A DNA stretch of 64,000 nucleotides from Panax quinquefolius. Taxonomy: Eukaryota > Streptophyta > Magnoliopsida > Apiales > Araliaceae. The notes under the pieces are model-generated. The model saw only the letters and a program-made list of their open reading frames with translations. It did not search any database and was not told where the DNA came from. The position numbers and the translations under genes are program-made. Positions 12,320 to 23,276 of the stretch are shown piece after piece. How positions within the stretch are numbered: position 1 is the stretch's first letter; each line of letters opens with the position of its first letter. The DNA is taken from NCBI GenBank assembly GCA_020205615.1, contig CM035151.1, forward strand, positions 43,458,977 to 43,522,976, in the 5' to 3' direction.

Positions 12320-14269
12320 CTTAATAATTTTATTATTAAAATAAAAGTTTATTTTAATATTAAAATATAAAATTTATTTTAATTTTAAAATTAGAATTTC
12401 ATGCTAACTAATTAGAGTTGGAATTGGATTCCATGATAACTAATTGGAGTTGAAATTGGATTTTATTTTTCTAAAATAAAGGAGTTTATTTGTGAATAAG
12501 GAAGTAAATCCATCTTTCCTTAAATAAAGGAGTTTGTTTAGATATGAAATAAGATTTCATATTATTCAAAATAAAAGAGTTTATTTGTGAATAGGAAAGA
12601 GAATCCTAATTTCCTTAAATAAAGGAGTTTATTTAGATATGCTAATAAGATTTCATATTATTCAAAATAAAGGAGTTTATTTGTGAATAGGAAAGAGAAT
12701 CAGTGTTTCCTTTAATAAAGAAGTTATTTTTTTACATGGAATTGGATTCCATAATTAATTAAAATAAAGGAGTTTATTTGGATTAAAGATTTTGATTAAA
12801 ATAAAATAGTTTATTTTATTCAAAATTGTATAAATTAAAATAAAATAGTTTTATTTTGATTTAAATTTGGATTAAAATAAAGGAGTTTATTTTGATTCAA
12901 AATTAGATTTTATACTAACTAAATTTGCCCATTAAATGATATCAATATATATATTAAATGTTTATTATTCATAAGATGAATGTTATTTATTGATGCATAT
13001 GATGATGTGTATGATAATAAATGGGATTGATTATGGACTATTGACCAATATGATTGGATTTTATTTTAGTTGGATGCATGAATGTATGGGTTTTATTAAA
13101 TGGGGTCTGCGTGCCTTGTCTCCTCTAATTTTTCTTAATGTAAATTCTATTCCCCTCCTATGTACTTCCCCTTGACTGATGATCAAGGTTTCTATTTATT
13201 TTAAATAGTTTTGTAATAGGAATAGTTAGAATTAATTTTGAAAAATTGGAAATCAAGGAGCAAGGAGCGCTTGAAGACCCGTTTGTAATGGAGCCCGGGT
13301 TTAAATGTAATAGTTATATTTAAATATTATTTCTTGCACCCCTAGGGTTTGACCTTTTGGTTCACTTGGTGGCTCTAGTGAACCAAACTAGAATAAAAGT
13401 CCATAATCAATTCGGGTAGAATATAGTATTCTATATGTGCATGCTTATACTATATATATTATATATTATGTCAACATGCTTCGCATGTTCATTAATACGA
13501 CGCGTATTTTATATATATATGTACGTACGCTTAAACAAGATGAGACAAATTAATAACAAACCCCTCAATTTTTTATATTAAGTCCTAAGCGTTCAAAGAT
13601 ATTTGGAATATCGAACGTCGCCTTTCTAGCATGATAAAATTAATAGAGTATTAAATATTTAATATGAGTTTGTTGTGTCACCACAAGGCAAGTATTAAGT
13701 ATTTAAGATGTTAATTTATCACATTTGATGCTTATAAAGAAAATTGAACAATATTGTTTTGTTGTGTCACCACAAGGATGATATTTTCTTTTTGAATATA
13801 TGGAGTGCTAGGTTTCGGACTTAACTTGGATAATTTTGATTTGGATGTGCCACTTTGATCAAAATAATCTAAGAGGCAAAATAAAAGGAGTTAGATAGTT
13901 GATGTAATTGACAAAAATTGTCTACCTATTTATTTATATATAGTTTGTTGTGTCACCACAAGGCTATATACATTTGAAATGGGATCCTTATTCTCACTAG
14001 CAAATCTATAATTAGATTTTGCCGAACTATATAAGTGAGGGTAATATAGTTTGAAGAAAATAGTGGGAGATACCAATTTAAAACAAGACCTAATTTATTT
14101 TGGTAATTAATAAAAGAATGTATGTTAAAATGTTGTTAATTACAAATTCATTTACGAGAATTTTACAATGTCTAAAATTACTATCATCTATGAAGCATAT
14201 TAGATGCTAAATTAACTGAGACCAAATTAAAGCGGATTGGTTAAGGAATTTGAGAATAGTTCTCATAGT
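11848..14269 (+). other. Long repeat-filled leader between PBS and gag
   Basis: About 2.4 kb without a supportable gene. It holds TA microsatellites (11973-11998, 12235-12315), about ten copies of an AAATAAAGGAGTTTATTT-type repeat (12470-12893), and three copies of a TTGTGTCACCACAA hairpin (near 13672, 13760 and 13945). Copia leaders are usually much shorter, so this one is unusually long. Confidence 0.7.
12470..12893 (+). repeat. Tandem hairpin repeat, consensus AAATAAAGGAGTTTATTT
   Basis: About ten copies are visible (starts near 12472, 12524, 12568, 12616, 12664, 12711, 12759, 12799, 12836, 12873). Spacing is close to 48 bases at first and 37-40 later. Each full copy can fold on itself because AAATAAA pairs with TTTATTT around a GGAG loop. 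Confidence 0.8.
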
Positions 14270-14980
14270 TGAAAAGCTATCTTATGTCCATAATTACGCC
14301 TATCCCTCGCAATGGTTGCAGAACAATGCCTCTCGAGGAAGAGATTGCTACTTTTAGAAAGTGGCAAAATGATGCATGATTGGCTCAATGCATCATGCTC
14401 GCATCTATGAGTAACGAGCTTTAGCGTCAACAAGATGAAACTATGGATGCTCTTATTATATTCCCCGCACATCAAGTAGTTGATGGTGAGGAAAGTAGGA
14501 TTGATAGATATCGAGATATCTAAGGAGCTCTTCCGATCTAGAATGGCCAATGGCACTATAAATGCATGCATAAAAGGTTCTTAACATAATCAATTTGATT
14601 GATCAATTAGACAATTTGGTTTTGTCATGGATGGAGAGTTGAGCCAAGATTTGATCTTGGACTCACTCCGGACTCCTTTCACAATTGTTGTGAATTTTCA
14701 TATGAACAAGCTAGATATCGACTTTCACTTGATTTGCTTAACATATTGAAAAATGTTGAGAGTCACTTTCCAACCAAGAAAGATCAAGTCTTACTGGTAG
14801 GGGCCAAAGGATCTTCTGAAAAGAAGAACGATTCAAAGAAGGTAAATAGAAAGGCATAAACAAAGGATAATAAGAACAAAACTCGATATGGATAGCAAAG
14901 GAGCTTGCTTCCACCGCAATAAGCCGTGATAATCGGAAAGAAATCATGAGAAGCATCTTGCAGAGGCTAACCAAAGAAGC
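14270..14980 (+). pseudogene. Ty1/copia gag remnant (nested element)
   Basis: Reading the plus strand across frames gives recognisable gag phrases: EEEIATFRKWQNDA, IMLASMSNEL, then LIDQLDN, LKNVESHFPTKKDQVLL and GAKGSSEKKNDSKK. A decayed CCHC knuckle follows at about 14902 (ACFHRNKP, then two stops, where the family has ACFHCNKPGH). Frames change at least three times and stops are frequent. The order and position after the PBS fit gag of a copia element. It makes no protein now. Confidence 0.75.
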
Positions 14981-15029
14981 TTAGTGAAGTTTTGGTTACA
15001 AATACAATTTTGTTCATGATTTAAATAAA

Positions 15030-17150
15030 TTTTTCTTTAAGTTAAGGTTCTACTTGGGTATTGGATACCGACTTTGGTTATCATAAATATAGATTTATGA
15101 AGGGACCAAGCAGGAGTAGAAAGTTAAACAATGATAAATAATCCTATGTGCGGAAAATGTAGCAAAGGTTGCCATATTAGCCATAGAAACTTATAGTTTA
15201 GCAATGCCTACGGGCAAATCTATTAAGTCAATAAGTTGTTATTGTATTCCAGTTCTTGTTAAAAATATTATTTCCATTTTATTGTTGGACAATGAAATCT
15301 TTGGTATTATAATTAAGAACAATTGTTGTTCTATTTATAATAATAATGTTTTGTATAGAACTGGAATATTACTTAATGGATTTTGTATACTTGACTTACG
15401 TGAAAAATATATTTTGCAAATTGAACAAACTAGTATAAGAAAAGGAGATGATCATTCAAAGAGTTGAATGTGTGTATTTGCTGAAATACAAGTGTAAATT
15501 ATTTGAAAGGTTCAAATCAAAAGTGAAACAAATTGGCAAAGTATTAGGATTCTTTGATCGGATCAAGGAAGGGATACTTGTGCAATAAGTTTCTAGATCA
15601 TCTCAAATGGTTTTCTCATAATGGACGCCTCTCGATACATAATAATTGATTGATGTATCTGAAAGGAAAAATTGTACCTATTTGAACATGGTGCGATCCA
15701 TAATGATTTTACCGACATTCCAGTATCCTTCTGGGATAATGTCCTAGAAAATGGTCGCATATTCACGAAAATGGTAACCTCAAAATCCGCCCCAAGACTC
15801 CATAAAAGTTATGGACAGGAGGATTCTAATCTTAAGTATGTTAAGATAAGGGTTGTCCAACTTATGTGAAAAGGTTTCAAAGGATAAGCTTGGGATAAAA
15901 TTTGACATGTACAGATTTGTGGGACATCCTAAAGTAAGTTTAGGGCATATGTTCTATAATTCTACATAGCAAAAGGTGTTTATTGCGAAACACCCTGCCT
16001 TCTAAGATAAAGGTGTTTATCATTGAAGGGGCTAGTGGGATGATAATAGATCTTGAAGAGTTCAAGAACCACAAAACACTATAAGTCAAGTAAGAGGAAC
16101 TCGTAGATAAATTCTATTGTACCACAATCGAATCGTAAATTTGGAATAAGTACCAAGATACGGGAGGTATGGATTCATCATGGATGATGATGATGAGGTA
16201 CGCATCATGTAAGATGATGATCCAGTTACATACGATGAGGTAAGTGTTGTAGACACTCAGAGAAATGGATTGAAGCAAGTTTCTCAAATATGGAACATTC
16301 GTTTTGATGAGGCAATCAAAAGAGTTTGATTTTATCAAAAATAAGAATGAACCTAGTGTGTACAAAAGGGTCAGTGGGAGCATCGTGACATTCCTAGTAC
16401 TATATGTTGATATACTACGGATAAGGAATGACATACCAATGCTATAATCAGTAAAGATAAAAGTTGTCTAAATATTCCTCCATGAATGATTTGGAAGAGT
16501 ATCTTAATTGGGGATATAAATCTATATAGATAGATTTAAAAGGATGCTCAACTTAACCCAAGGAACGTATATTCATTTGATGCTAAATTCGTTTAGCATG
16601 GCAAACTCCAAGAGATGTTTCATGTTGATGAGCCATGGAGTGTATCTCTTAATAGTCCCCACAAACTCCTCGAAAAGAGAGATCGCATGAAAGTGACAAT
16701 CATGTATGTAATGAAATATACGAGACCGATGTCGATCGGTCATATTCGAGAAGTTCAACGTGAGTCGGTGAAAACATCTTAAAGTGTTTAACCCAAGCAC
16801 TAAGGATGTGATCATATTCATGGTGGGTCTAAATTAAAACTAGAGGGCTTAACAGACTCAAGTTTTTCAAATGAGCACTAAGATGATGAGAAAAATCCAC
16901 TTTAAGGTAAAGTGTTATCTTGAGCAGTGCAGTGCAAAGTTGAATCGAAAGGTTCCAAATAGCAAAGAGTTGCTGGTTTAGTGATAAAGACAAAGTATAT
17001 AGCTATAAATGAAGCTGCAAGTTGATTATTTAGATTAAAAGTTCAATACAGAACTAGGAATAGTTCCTAAGTCTCATCTTGGATCTAAACATGTGTTGTG
17101 GCACTTTCATTTGATTATAAGAATCATTGAAAGATGGGAAATCACTATAG
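15030..17150 (+). pseudogene. Ty1/copia pol remnant (nested element)
   Basis: Protease is recognised near 15055 (WVLDTDFGYH, where the family has LDTG; Gly is lost). The segment 15204-15467 (CYCIPVLVKNIISI, NNNVLYRTGILLNGFCILDL) is the protease to gag-preintegrase link. At 15672-15869 SFWDNVLENG and LHKSYGQEDSNLKYVKI match the end of the integrase region, followed by KQKVFIAKHPAF-like residues near 15970. RT phrases lie at 16260-16430 (VYKRVSGSIVTFLVLYVDIL; the catalytic YVDD has lost an Asp). RNase H phrases are near 16925-17040 (KTKYIAINEAAS). Dozens of stops and shifts are present. Confidence 0.78.
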
Positions 17151-17267
17151 AGATGGTGGACTCTCAAGAACAACATTACATATCCATTAACTAAAGCTTA
17201 TCCAACAGCAGGATAATCGTCACTTAGAGAAGAAGAGTATAAGATACAATGGCGATTGGCTTTAATG

Positions 17268-17279
17268 CAAGTGGGAGAT
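17268..17279 (+). other. polypurine tract of the nested copia element
   Basis: AAGTGGGAGAT sits directly before the 3' LTR start at 17280, the standard place for the plus-strand primer. Confidence 0.75.
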
Positions 17280-19166
17280 TGAAAGTAATATGCACACAAG
17301 CCAATCATGTTTGATGATAAAGCATATACTTTGTAACAATCTTATTCATTTATTAATAAAAGTATTAATTTATTAAAAGCTTTTAATTATCTACATGATG
17401 CTGTTTTATAATATGTGATAAACCCATAGTTTTAAGCAATGCTTTTAGAATAATGATGATGATCATTCTAATGAGATCTAAATTCTTAGAAAGCTTAAAA
17501 CTAAAATAGTTCCCAATCATTGGATTACTAAATTGGGGATTAGTGAATCCCGGATAGATTGGTACATACGCTTCTTGCTTTCATTGGATGAGGATGATTG
17601 ATCTCATGATCATTTGTGTGGAGACACTAAAGCAAGTATATAGGTGCTTATTAGAGAATAAGTTCACTGAACGTGGCTCGCTAAAGAATACCTAATGGAG
17701 TTTTACTTGCCTGTCAATAGGAATTCCTGTAGTGATAGTAGTACAAGTGATCCTTGGACTTGAGATCATAATAGTATCTTGTGTATGATGAGTTATACTT
17801 TGACTTATTCCTTAAGACCCTTAGGGTATATCAAAGGGTATGCTTGGGTATAATAAGTTGTACATGGAGATAATGTATGATCAATAAAGAATCTACCACT
17901 TCTAATAAAAGAGGAAAATGTCCTATGTGATTGAATAAATGACAACCCAGTAGTCCTTGGCCAAGGCAGAATGAAAATAGAAAGGAGTTTCTAATTTGCA
18001 TTATTTGGTGTTGTGCATTTAAGGATCGAAATACATATAATTAAATAAAATAAGACTTGACAAAGAATTCCATGTCTTATATTTAATTGGGACATTGTAT
18101 GGTGGAAGGATTGAATTATGCAGTAACTATTTATTCAAAGGTTCTTTTATGATTAATGTTGAAATCTATATTATCCGGAAAGTCGTTGATCGCTAGGAGG
18201 CTTATCCCTATATGTAGAATAAATATTATTTATTTAAATAAATTAATTGTTTAATTTATTTATTTAAATAAGATTAGAATTGTTCTAATTGATTTATTCA
18301 CAACCGATTTAATATGGAGAACCTAAAGGGTCACACCATAAATGGAAGAATAATTATTTAAGAAGTTAATGGCATAATCGTAATAATATGTTATGTATAT
18401 TTAATTTAATCTATGGTGATAGAATAAATTAAATAGCTTAATATTTATTATTTAATATTTTAGAAATATTAAATATAAATTAATAAGAGGATTCTTATTA
18501 ATATTATTACAATTATTATTATTTTAATTTCTAAAGAGTTTAGGAATTAATTTAATATAAGTACTCTCATTTATTCCTAATTGGATTAGGAAGGTAAATT
18601 AGTTAAAGGGGTTTAATTAATTATCCCTAATAAGATTAGGGAGCTTAATTAATTAAAAGAATTTAATTAATTAAATAAATCCCAATTCCTTAATTGTTAA
18701 GGTGGGTTGCCCACATCTATAAATAAGAGGAGTCTTATTATGGGTGAAGTGGTTGTTGACTTTTACAATATACGTAATAATTCCAATTTGTTGGAGAGTA
18801 CGCTCCTTTTCTATAGAAATAGAAAAACTAGGGTTTAGCCAACCACCCATTTTCTTGAATCTTTATTATTCCTTGGTGGATCACCTCTAGAGGCCAAACA
18901 CTTGGGTGGCTAACATTGACCAAAAGAAGGAACCAAACCCGGTGGATTCAAGTTGAACGCGAAAAGGATTGGAGGTGAACTTGTACCTGAGGAAGCTCGG
19001 ATCTTCAAGTGTATGATTCTTGTCCTTCATCTTTTCGTTTAATTAATAATTGTGCATAAAGGGTGATCCGGATATATGGTTTGTAAAATTTTTAAACTCT
19101 GATTTTTACACGTTTCCGCTTTATTTTTGCAATTTGATTGCGTTCTTGAATATTACAAACCTAACA
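17280..19166 (+). repeat. 3' LTR of the nested copia element
   Basis: It is the direct repeat of 9945-11833, starting TGAAAGTAATATGC and ending ACCTAACA, and is followed by the target duplication CATAG at 19167-19171. Confidence 0.92.
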
Positions 19167-19360
19167 CATAGATCACTAAATAACATCTTATAACACATAA
19201 ATAAACACATAAACACAAAATCTATCTTAACATACAAGATTAAATTTAGTTTAGGGTTTATACCTCTCTTTGAACAAGCTTTGATCCTTGCTTCCTAATC
19301 TGTTCTTGAGGTGTTAGGGACTTAGCTAAGGACTGAAATACAAGTTATTTTCGTGGCTTT

Positions 19361-19379
19361 GAGAGAGAGAGAGAGAGAG
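19361..19379. repeat. (GA)n microsatellite
   Basis: An uninterrupted GA run within element A. On the element (minus) strand it is a CT run, often found downstream of LTR promoters. Confidence 0.85.
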
Positions 19380-19671
19380 TTTTTGCTAAGTGTATGAACA
19401 CAAAATGAGGCTTTACTTGATATTTTCTTTCTTTAATCTCTCATTCCTTCATTCTTGTGGTTGCTAATGTTGTTATGTGGCTTAAGTTGGCTGATACAAG
19501 GTGTATGGCAATAACTTAAGAGATGTGTTAATAGTTTTGGCCATAACTCTTAACTTAAAAGTTAAGTACAAAGTATTTTAGTAATTTCGCCTCCAAAAGG
19601 GTATTTTGGTAATTTCCCACATAATTTTAAGGATAGTTTAGTTATTTGACATGATTCCTTTTAATCTTAAC

Positions 19672-19955
19672 CCTTAGGGTTTGAAAATTACTATTAGGTT
19701 TGATGTCTAGGGTTTAGGATTGCCAAATCTGAAATTAAGGTTTCCAAAAATATAATTAGGGTTCCTAATCAGTCGTTAGGGTTTTTGAACTGTAGATTAG
19801 GGTTTCTAATCTATCATTAGGGTTTACTAGGGTTATACCTTATCTGATCAACCTTTTATCATTAATCTCATATTGTACCAACACATACTCAAAGATACAA
19901 TTATAATAACTGTATTAACTATCGAATCCCTATCCGTAACTAGGGTTAGGGTTTT
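19672..19955 (-). repeat. Telo-box cluster (AAACCCTAA-type) in element A
   Basis: The plus strand carries about nine TAGGGTT cores (near 19674, 19709, 19756, 19776, 19798, 19817, 19827, 19941, 19947), mostly as TTAGGGTTT. On the element strand these read AAACCCTAA, the plant telo-box. They are dispersed, not a continuous telomere array, and two are fused at 19940-19955. Confidence 0.75.
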
Positions 19956-21275
19956 CATCAACTGTTAGACATAACTCCACACATATTACTCAGTCAATAA
20001 ATAGTTTGACCATCTTGCTAAACTCATATCACAGATACTCAGCATAATATTGATAATCAATATCGATAATAAAAAAAAATTATTCGAAAAAATTGTATTG
20101 TTTAAAATTCTAGGTCCTCACATAGACTACGATTTTGTAGCAACTTTCTTGATACTCTACGATTCTGCCTTAGCTTCTGCAATCCATCGGCTGGCTCGAT
20201 AGACTACGATTCTGTTGATGCCTATCTATTACATTTCAAAATAGATCATCCTAACAGCCTTGATCTTTTCTTCTATACATTCATTTACAAAATGATAAAC
20301 ATAAAGCACAGATCAACCTAATAATTTTGATCTGTCATCTAAGTCCTTGTACATATGTTCTTTGAAGAACTTTACATATAAGCATAACTATTTACTTTTA
20401 ACATCAAATTTAAATATGCAATACCCAACACAGGTTTTTACATGAATTTAACTTCAATTTTTTGACTCAAAATAGACCAAAACATATATATTCTGTAAGA
20501 ACCCGAATTATATGAAATGAAAGTAGCTAATTTTCTTATAATTATTATTCTATTTAATAAATGGTTAAATTGATAAAAGGTTAAAGTTAAGGGTGATATT
20601 TGAAAATTTTGCAAAGTAACCAAGTTGATATAAAATATTCGTTGTGTCGGGGAATATTCGTTTTAACATGGAATATTGGTACAATGGTACAATCATTGGT
20701 GGACCCCACAACGGAAGTATTGTCGTAGTTAGAAAAGCATGTAAATATCTTTTATAAAAATAACGATTAAAGTTTTACCTGTTAATCGTTGAACTACCCT
20801 ATGGTAAAGTATAAAGAATACGCTGTGGTCGCATAAGTAGACACCAGATTAATTATCGATGCTTACGTAAGAAGCCACCCGCTTTACTCAATTATTGCTA
20901 CTAAGAATTGTCAGATAAGATCTCACGTTATTTGATTCAATTATTGTCACAATATCATCCGCATAATATTTTATATTATTAAATCAATAATTGAGACAAC
21001 AAAGTTATTCATATTATTATTTTCAATATCGACAATGTCTAGAAAGTTCGTCCGATGAGAGTTTTCGTCACCTAATCGCGCCTAATAGGAGAAATCCTTA
21101 TTGGAAAGCCCCTCTTTCCGAGAATGATCCAGTTGTTAAATATTGTGAGTTATAATATTAGTGATGAATAATTGTTGAAGTATTAAGAATGTGTTTATCA
21201 AGATAAGTGAATTACAAAAGTTAGAGGGGAATAATGCAAACTGGAAAACTTTAGGGGTACCAAAGTGTAATAAGT

Positions 21276-21531
21276 TAAATCAAATGGACCATTAGTGGTG
21301 GTTTTAATAGTAAATCAACTGGACCATCGATGGTGGTTTTAATAGTAAATCAATCTGGACCGTTGATGGTGGTTTTAAAAGTAATCAACTGGACCGCTTG
21401 ATGGTGGTTTTAAAACTAAATCAACTGGACCGCTGTAAATCATCTTGACCGCTTTCGGTTGTGGTTCTAATAGTAATCAATATGGACCGTCTGCTCTAAT
21501 AGTAAATCAATCTGGACCGCTCGTAAATAAG
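21276..21531 (+). repeat. Minisatellite, unit about 35 bp (AATCAACTGGACC...GATGGTGGTTTTAA)
   Basis: Seven to eight degenerate units lie just upstream of the TATA box of LTR B. The later units are shortened. No matching array is seen in the LTRs of element C. Confidence 0.82.
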
Positions 21532-21547
21532 TTACTATTTAGTCCAT

Positions 21548-21556
21548 TCTCCTATA
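21548..21556 (+). promoter_or_regulatory. TATA box of LTR B
   Basis: CTATAAATAG lies about 1.05 kb into the LTR and is followed within 60-110 bases by the purine-rich leader typical of LTR transcription starts. The assignment is by position and match to the plant TATA consensus. Confidence 0.65.
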
Positions 21557-21973
21557 AATAGAAGCTTCGATTTTTTCATTCTCACCAATTCACCGAGATT
21601 CACAAGAGACACTATAGAGAGAAACTATAGAGAACAAGAAGAAGAGTATTCTGCTACTTCACTACCGCAAATATCCAAATTTTCTACTATGGTAATGGAT
21701 ATTATTTCTTTCGTATTCACAAGGAATACTATTTTTTTGTAATCATCCTTTAATATGTCTGGAATAACTGCTCACGGATTACGCATCGTATTTATGGTGA
21801 AAATCCATTTGCAGCCAGATGTTATTTCTTTTCATATTCTTAAATCTAAACTTACTATGGTAAGTATTGCTTCTATAATCCTTGAAATTAGTGGGATGTC
21901 CTTGAAGTTTTGCGCTTCATCCAGTATCGTTTCGTTGGAATATTGATCCGAACTTTCTTATTAAATATCAATA

Positions 21974-22228
21974 TTTTCACCGGGTACTATTCACTAAGTT
22001 ACTATTCATCCGATTACTATTCACTATAATATTATTCACCGGGTATTCGGACACTTTTCATGCCAGGATACTATTCACGAAGTTACTTATTCACGGGTTA
22101 CTATTCACCCTATTTATTATTCACTAAAATATTATTCACTAGTATTCGGGGTATTTTTCATGTCGAAAGTTACTATTCACGTAAGTACTATTCATGGAGT
22201 ACTATTCACCCTTGCCATTACTATTCAA
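21974..22228 (+). repeat. Array of ACTATTCAC motifs in LTR B
   Basis: About 13 copies of ATTCAC/ATTCAT lie in 255 bases, often as TTACTATTCAC or GGGTACTATTCAC. Reverse-complement copies (GTGAATAGT) occur at the equivalent place in both LTRs of element C. Confidence 0.8.
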
Positions 22229-23090
22229 TTAAAAATTGATTTCTTTTTTCTCATTCAAAATATTTTTGATACATGGATATTATTCTTGAATTTTACTACA
22301 CAAAGCAAAGATCATGTCGATAATTTGGACATTATTGAATAATCGGATAAATTAAATTATGAATCTTTAAAATTTATCCTTTATTTTCATTTAATTAAAT
22401 GCTTATATCATTATCATCATCCTCATGTTTATATTGTGATGAAAGTCATCTTCGCTTACGTGCATATATGGACTGTTGATTGATATGATTATGACCAGGG
22501 ATTATTCGGTATAAGCATGACCATTAATGATTACATGAATATCCTTGGCCCATAGTGCAGGGATAATTCGATGATTTGGTTTATTTATTAAGCTTAGTCT
22601 CAGCGATAAAGTTGATGAAAACCTTTTTAAATCATAGAAGATAGTAGATATCATGCTCTACTTGACTCTTTTAATGGATTGCTTATTTCACTGTAGTTAA
22701 ACTTATTGTCGATTATATTCTATCAGTTTAACATTGTTGAAGGCTAATGATAACTTATTCTGCATTATCTTAGTCATAATATTTCTTCGGGCTAGTTGAG
22801 CTCACCCTTTACTTCCATTATTCTCTTCGTGAAATGAGAACGAAATGAAACTAGCCTCAGAACGGAGTGATGGTCCGAGATGGTGTTATAGTAGTCCTCA
22901 CTATTCTATAAAATAGTGTGACAATAAATGTAATGAAGACTCCATTTGAGTTTGGATATTGTTTAGAAGACAATATTCGTGTAAAAACTCTCAATTTCAT
23001 GTCAGTATAATTAAGTTTGTATTTGTATTCAAGACCATGTATTTGGCGCACCCAAGATGGGTGATGTATACCTATTTTGGGGGCGCCACA

Positions 23091-23107
23091 CGCTTGGTAT
23101 CAAAGCT
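23091..23107 (+). other. primer binding site of element B
   Basis: CGCTTGGTATCAAAGCTT follows the LTR end. It resembles the initiator-Met tRNA site TGGTATCAGAGC, and the same variant is found in element C. Confidence 0.8.
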
Positions 23108-23276
23108 TAGGATATGATCCCCGGCCGAGATGTGAGACAAGAACTAGGAGGGAGAGACGGGAATTCTTCGCTAGTATGACCTACCAAAGTTTATTTGGTA
23201 TTTAATTGGTCGGTCAGAGTATAGGGATAATATGTGACATGTCAATTAACCCTTGTTTTGTGGCAGTGTTTGAAAA

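Larger units (their letters stand above)
9945..19166 (+). mobile_element. Complete but decayed Ty1/copia element with two LTRs
   Basis: Two direct repeats of about 1.89 kb (9945-11833 and 17280-19166) start TGAAAGTAATATGC and end ACCTAACA. They flank a 5.4-kb interior with a primer binding site next to the left LTR and a polypurine tract next to the right one. The target duplication CATAG is perfect (9940-9944 and 19167-19171). The interior holds gag and pol remnants in copia order. The LTRs differ by scattered substitutions and small indels, while the coding part is full of stops. Confidence 0.92.
6682..20122 (-). mobile_element. Element A: solo-LTR-like insertion, itself interrupted
   Basis: Plus-strand ends are TGTGACGCCC at 6682 and GGTCCTCACA ending at 20122, flanked by CAGAC (6677-6681) and TAGAC (20123-20127), a 5-bp target duplication with one mismatch. 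Removing the nested copia (9945-19171) leaves about 4.2 kb with no coding domain, so it reads as one very long LTR. On the minus strand it ends in GGGGGCGTCACA, matching the ends of elements B, C, D and E, and carries the same GCTCAC/CAG/KGKGK block (6908-7000). A non-autonomous long-terminal element is an alternative to a true solo LTR. Confidence 0.75.
1..20430 (-). mobile_element. SIRE-type Ty1/copia retrotransposon, left part off window, LTR interrupted
   Basis: The element reads right to left: LTR (5555-20430, split by an insertion), primer binding site, gag, protease, integrase, RT and RNase H, ending at a pol stop at 286. The copia order (integrase before RT) is visible. Two zinc-knuckle-like motifs and a WVPK motif before protease suggest the SIRE/Maximus group by family knowledge. 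The other LTR is not seen and should lie left of position 1. The LTR begins TGTTGGGTATTG (element strand, from 20430) and ends CTAACA at 5555. Several stops and lost active-site residues show that it is dead. Confidence 0.88.
5555..20430 (-). repeat. 5' LTR of the SIRE-type element, split by nested insertion
   Basis: The LTR is 5555-6681 plus 20123-20430 (about 1.43 kb without the insertion and duplicated target). On the element strand it starts TGTTGGGTATTG and ends CTAACA. The split is supported by rejoining: the motif AGAC|TACGATT is cut by the insertion, and 20125-20430 continues the same family of ACTACGATT motifs found at 6468-6660. A truncated inverted relative lies at 45490-46340. TATATAAGG near 6115 (plus strand) is a TATA-like run in the wrong orientation for this element. 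Confidence 0.82.
20494..23090 (+). repeat. 5' LTR of element B
   Basis: It starts TGTAAGAACCCG and ends GGGGGCGCCACA immediately before the PBS (2597 bases). It is homologous to the LTRs of element C: shared phrases include AAATTTTGCAAA, TATTCGTTG...GGGGAATATTCG, GAGAAATCCTTAT...GGAAAGCCCC and GGGCTAGTTGAGCTCACCCTT. TCCTATAAATAGAAGC at 21550 is a good TATA box, followed by a leader rich in GAGAGAAAC. It carries two repeat arrays (21276-21531 and 21974-22228). Confidence 0.87.

Noticed and set aside
14263..14974. Minus-strand open frames of 78-102 codons
   Set aside because: They are the opposite strand of a decayed copia gag whose homology is clear on the plus strand.
19672..19955. Interstitial telomere track
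   Set aside because: Units are dispersed 10-115 bases apart and not head-to-tail; telo-box cluster fits better.
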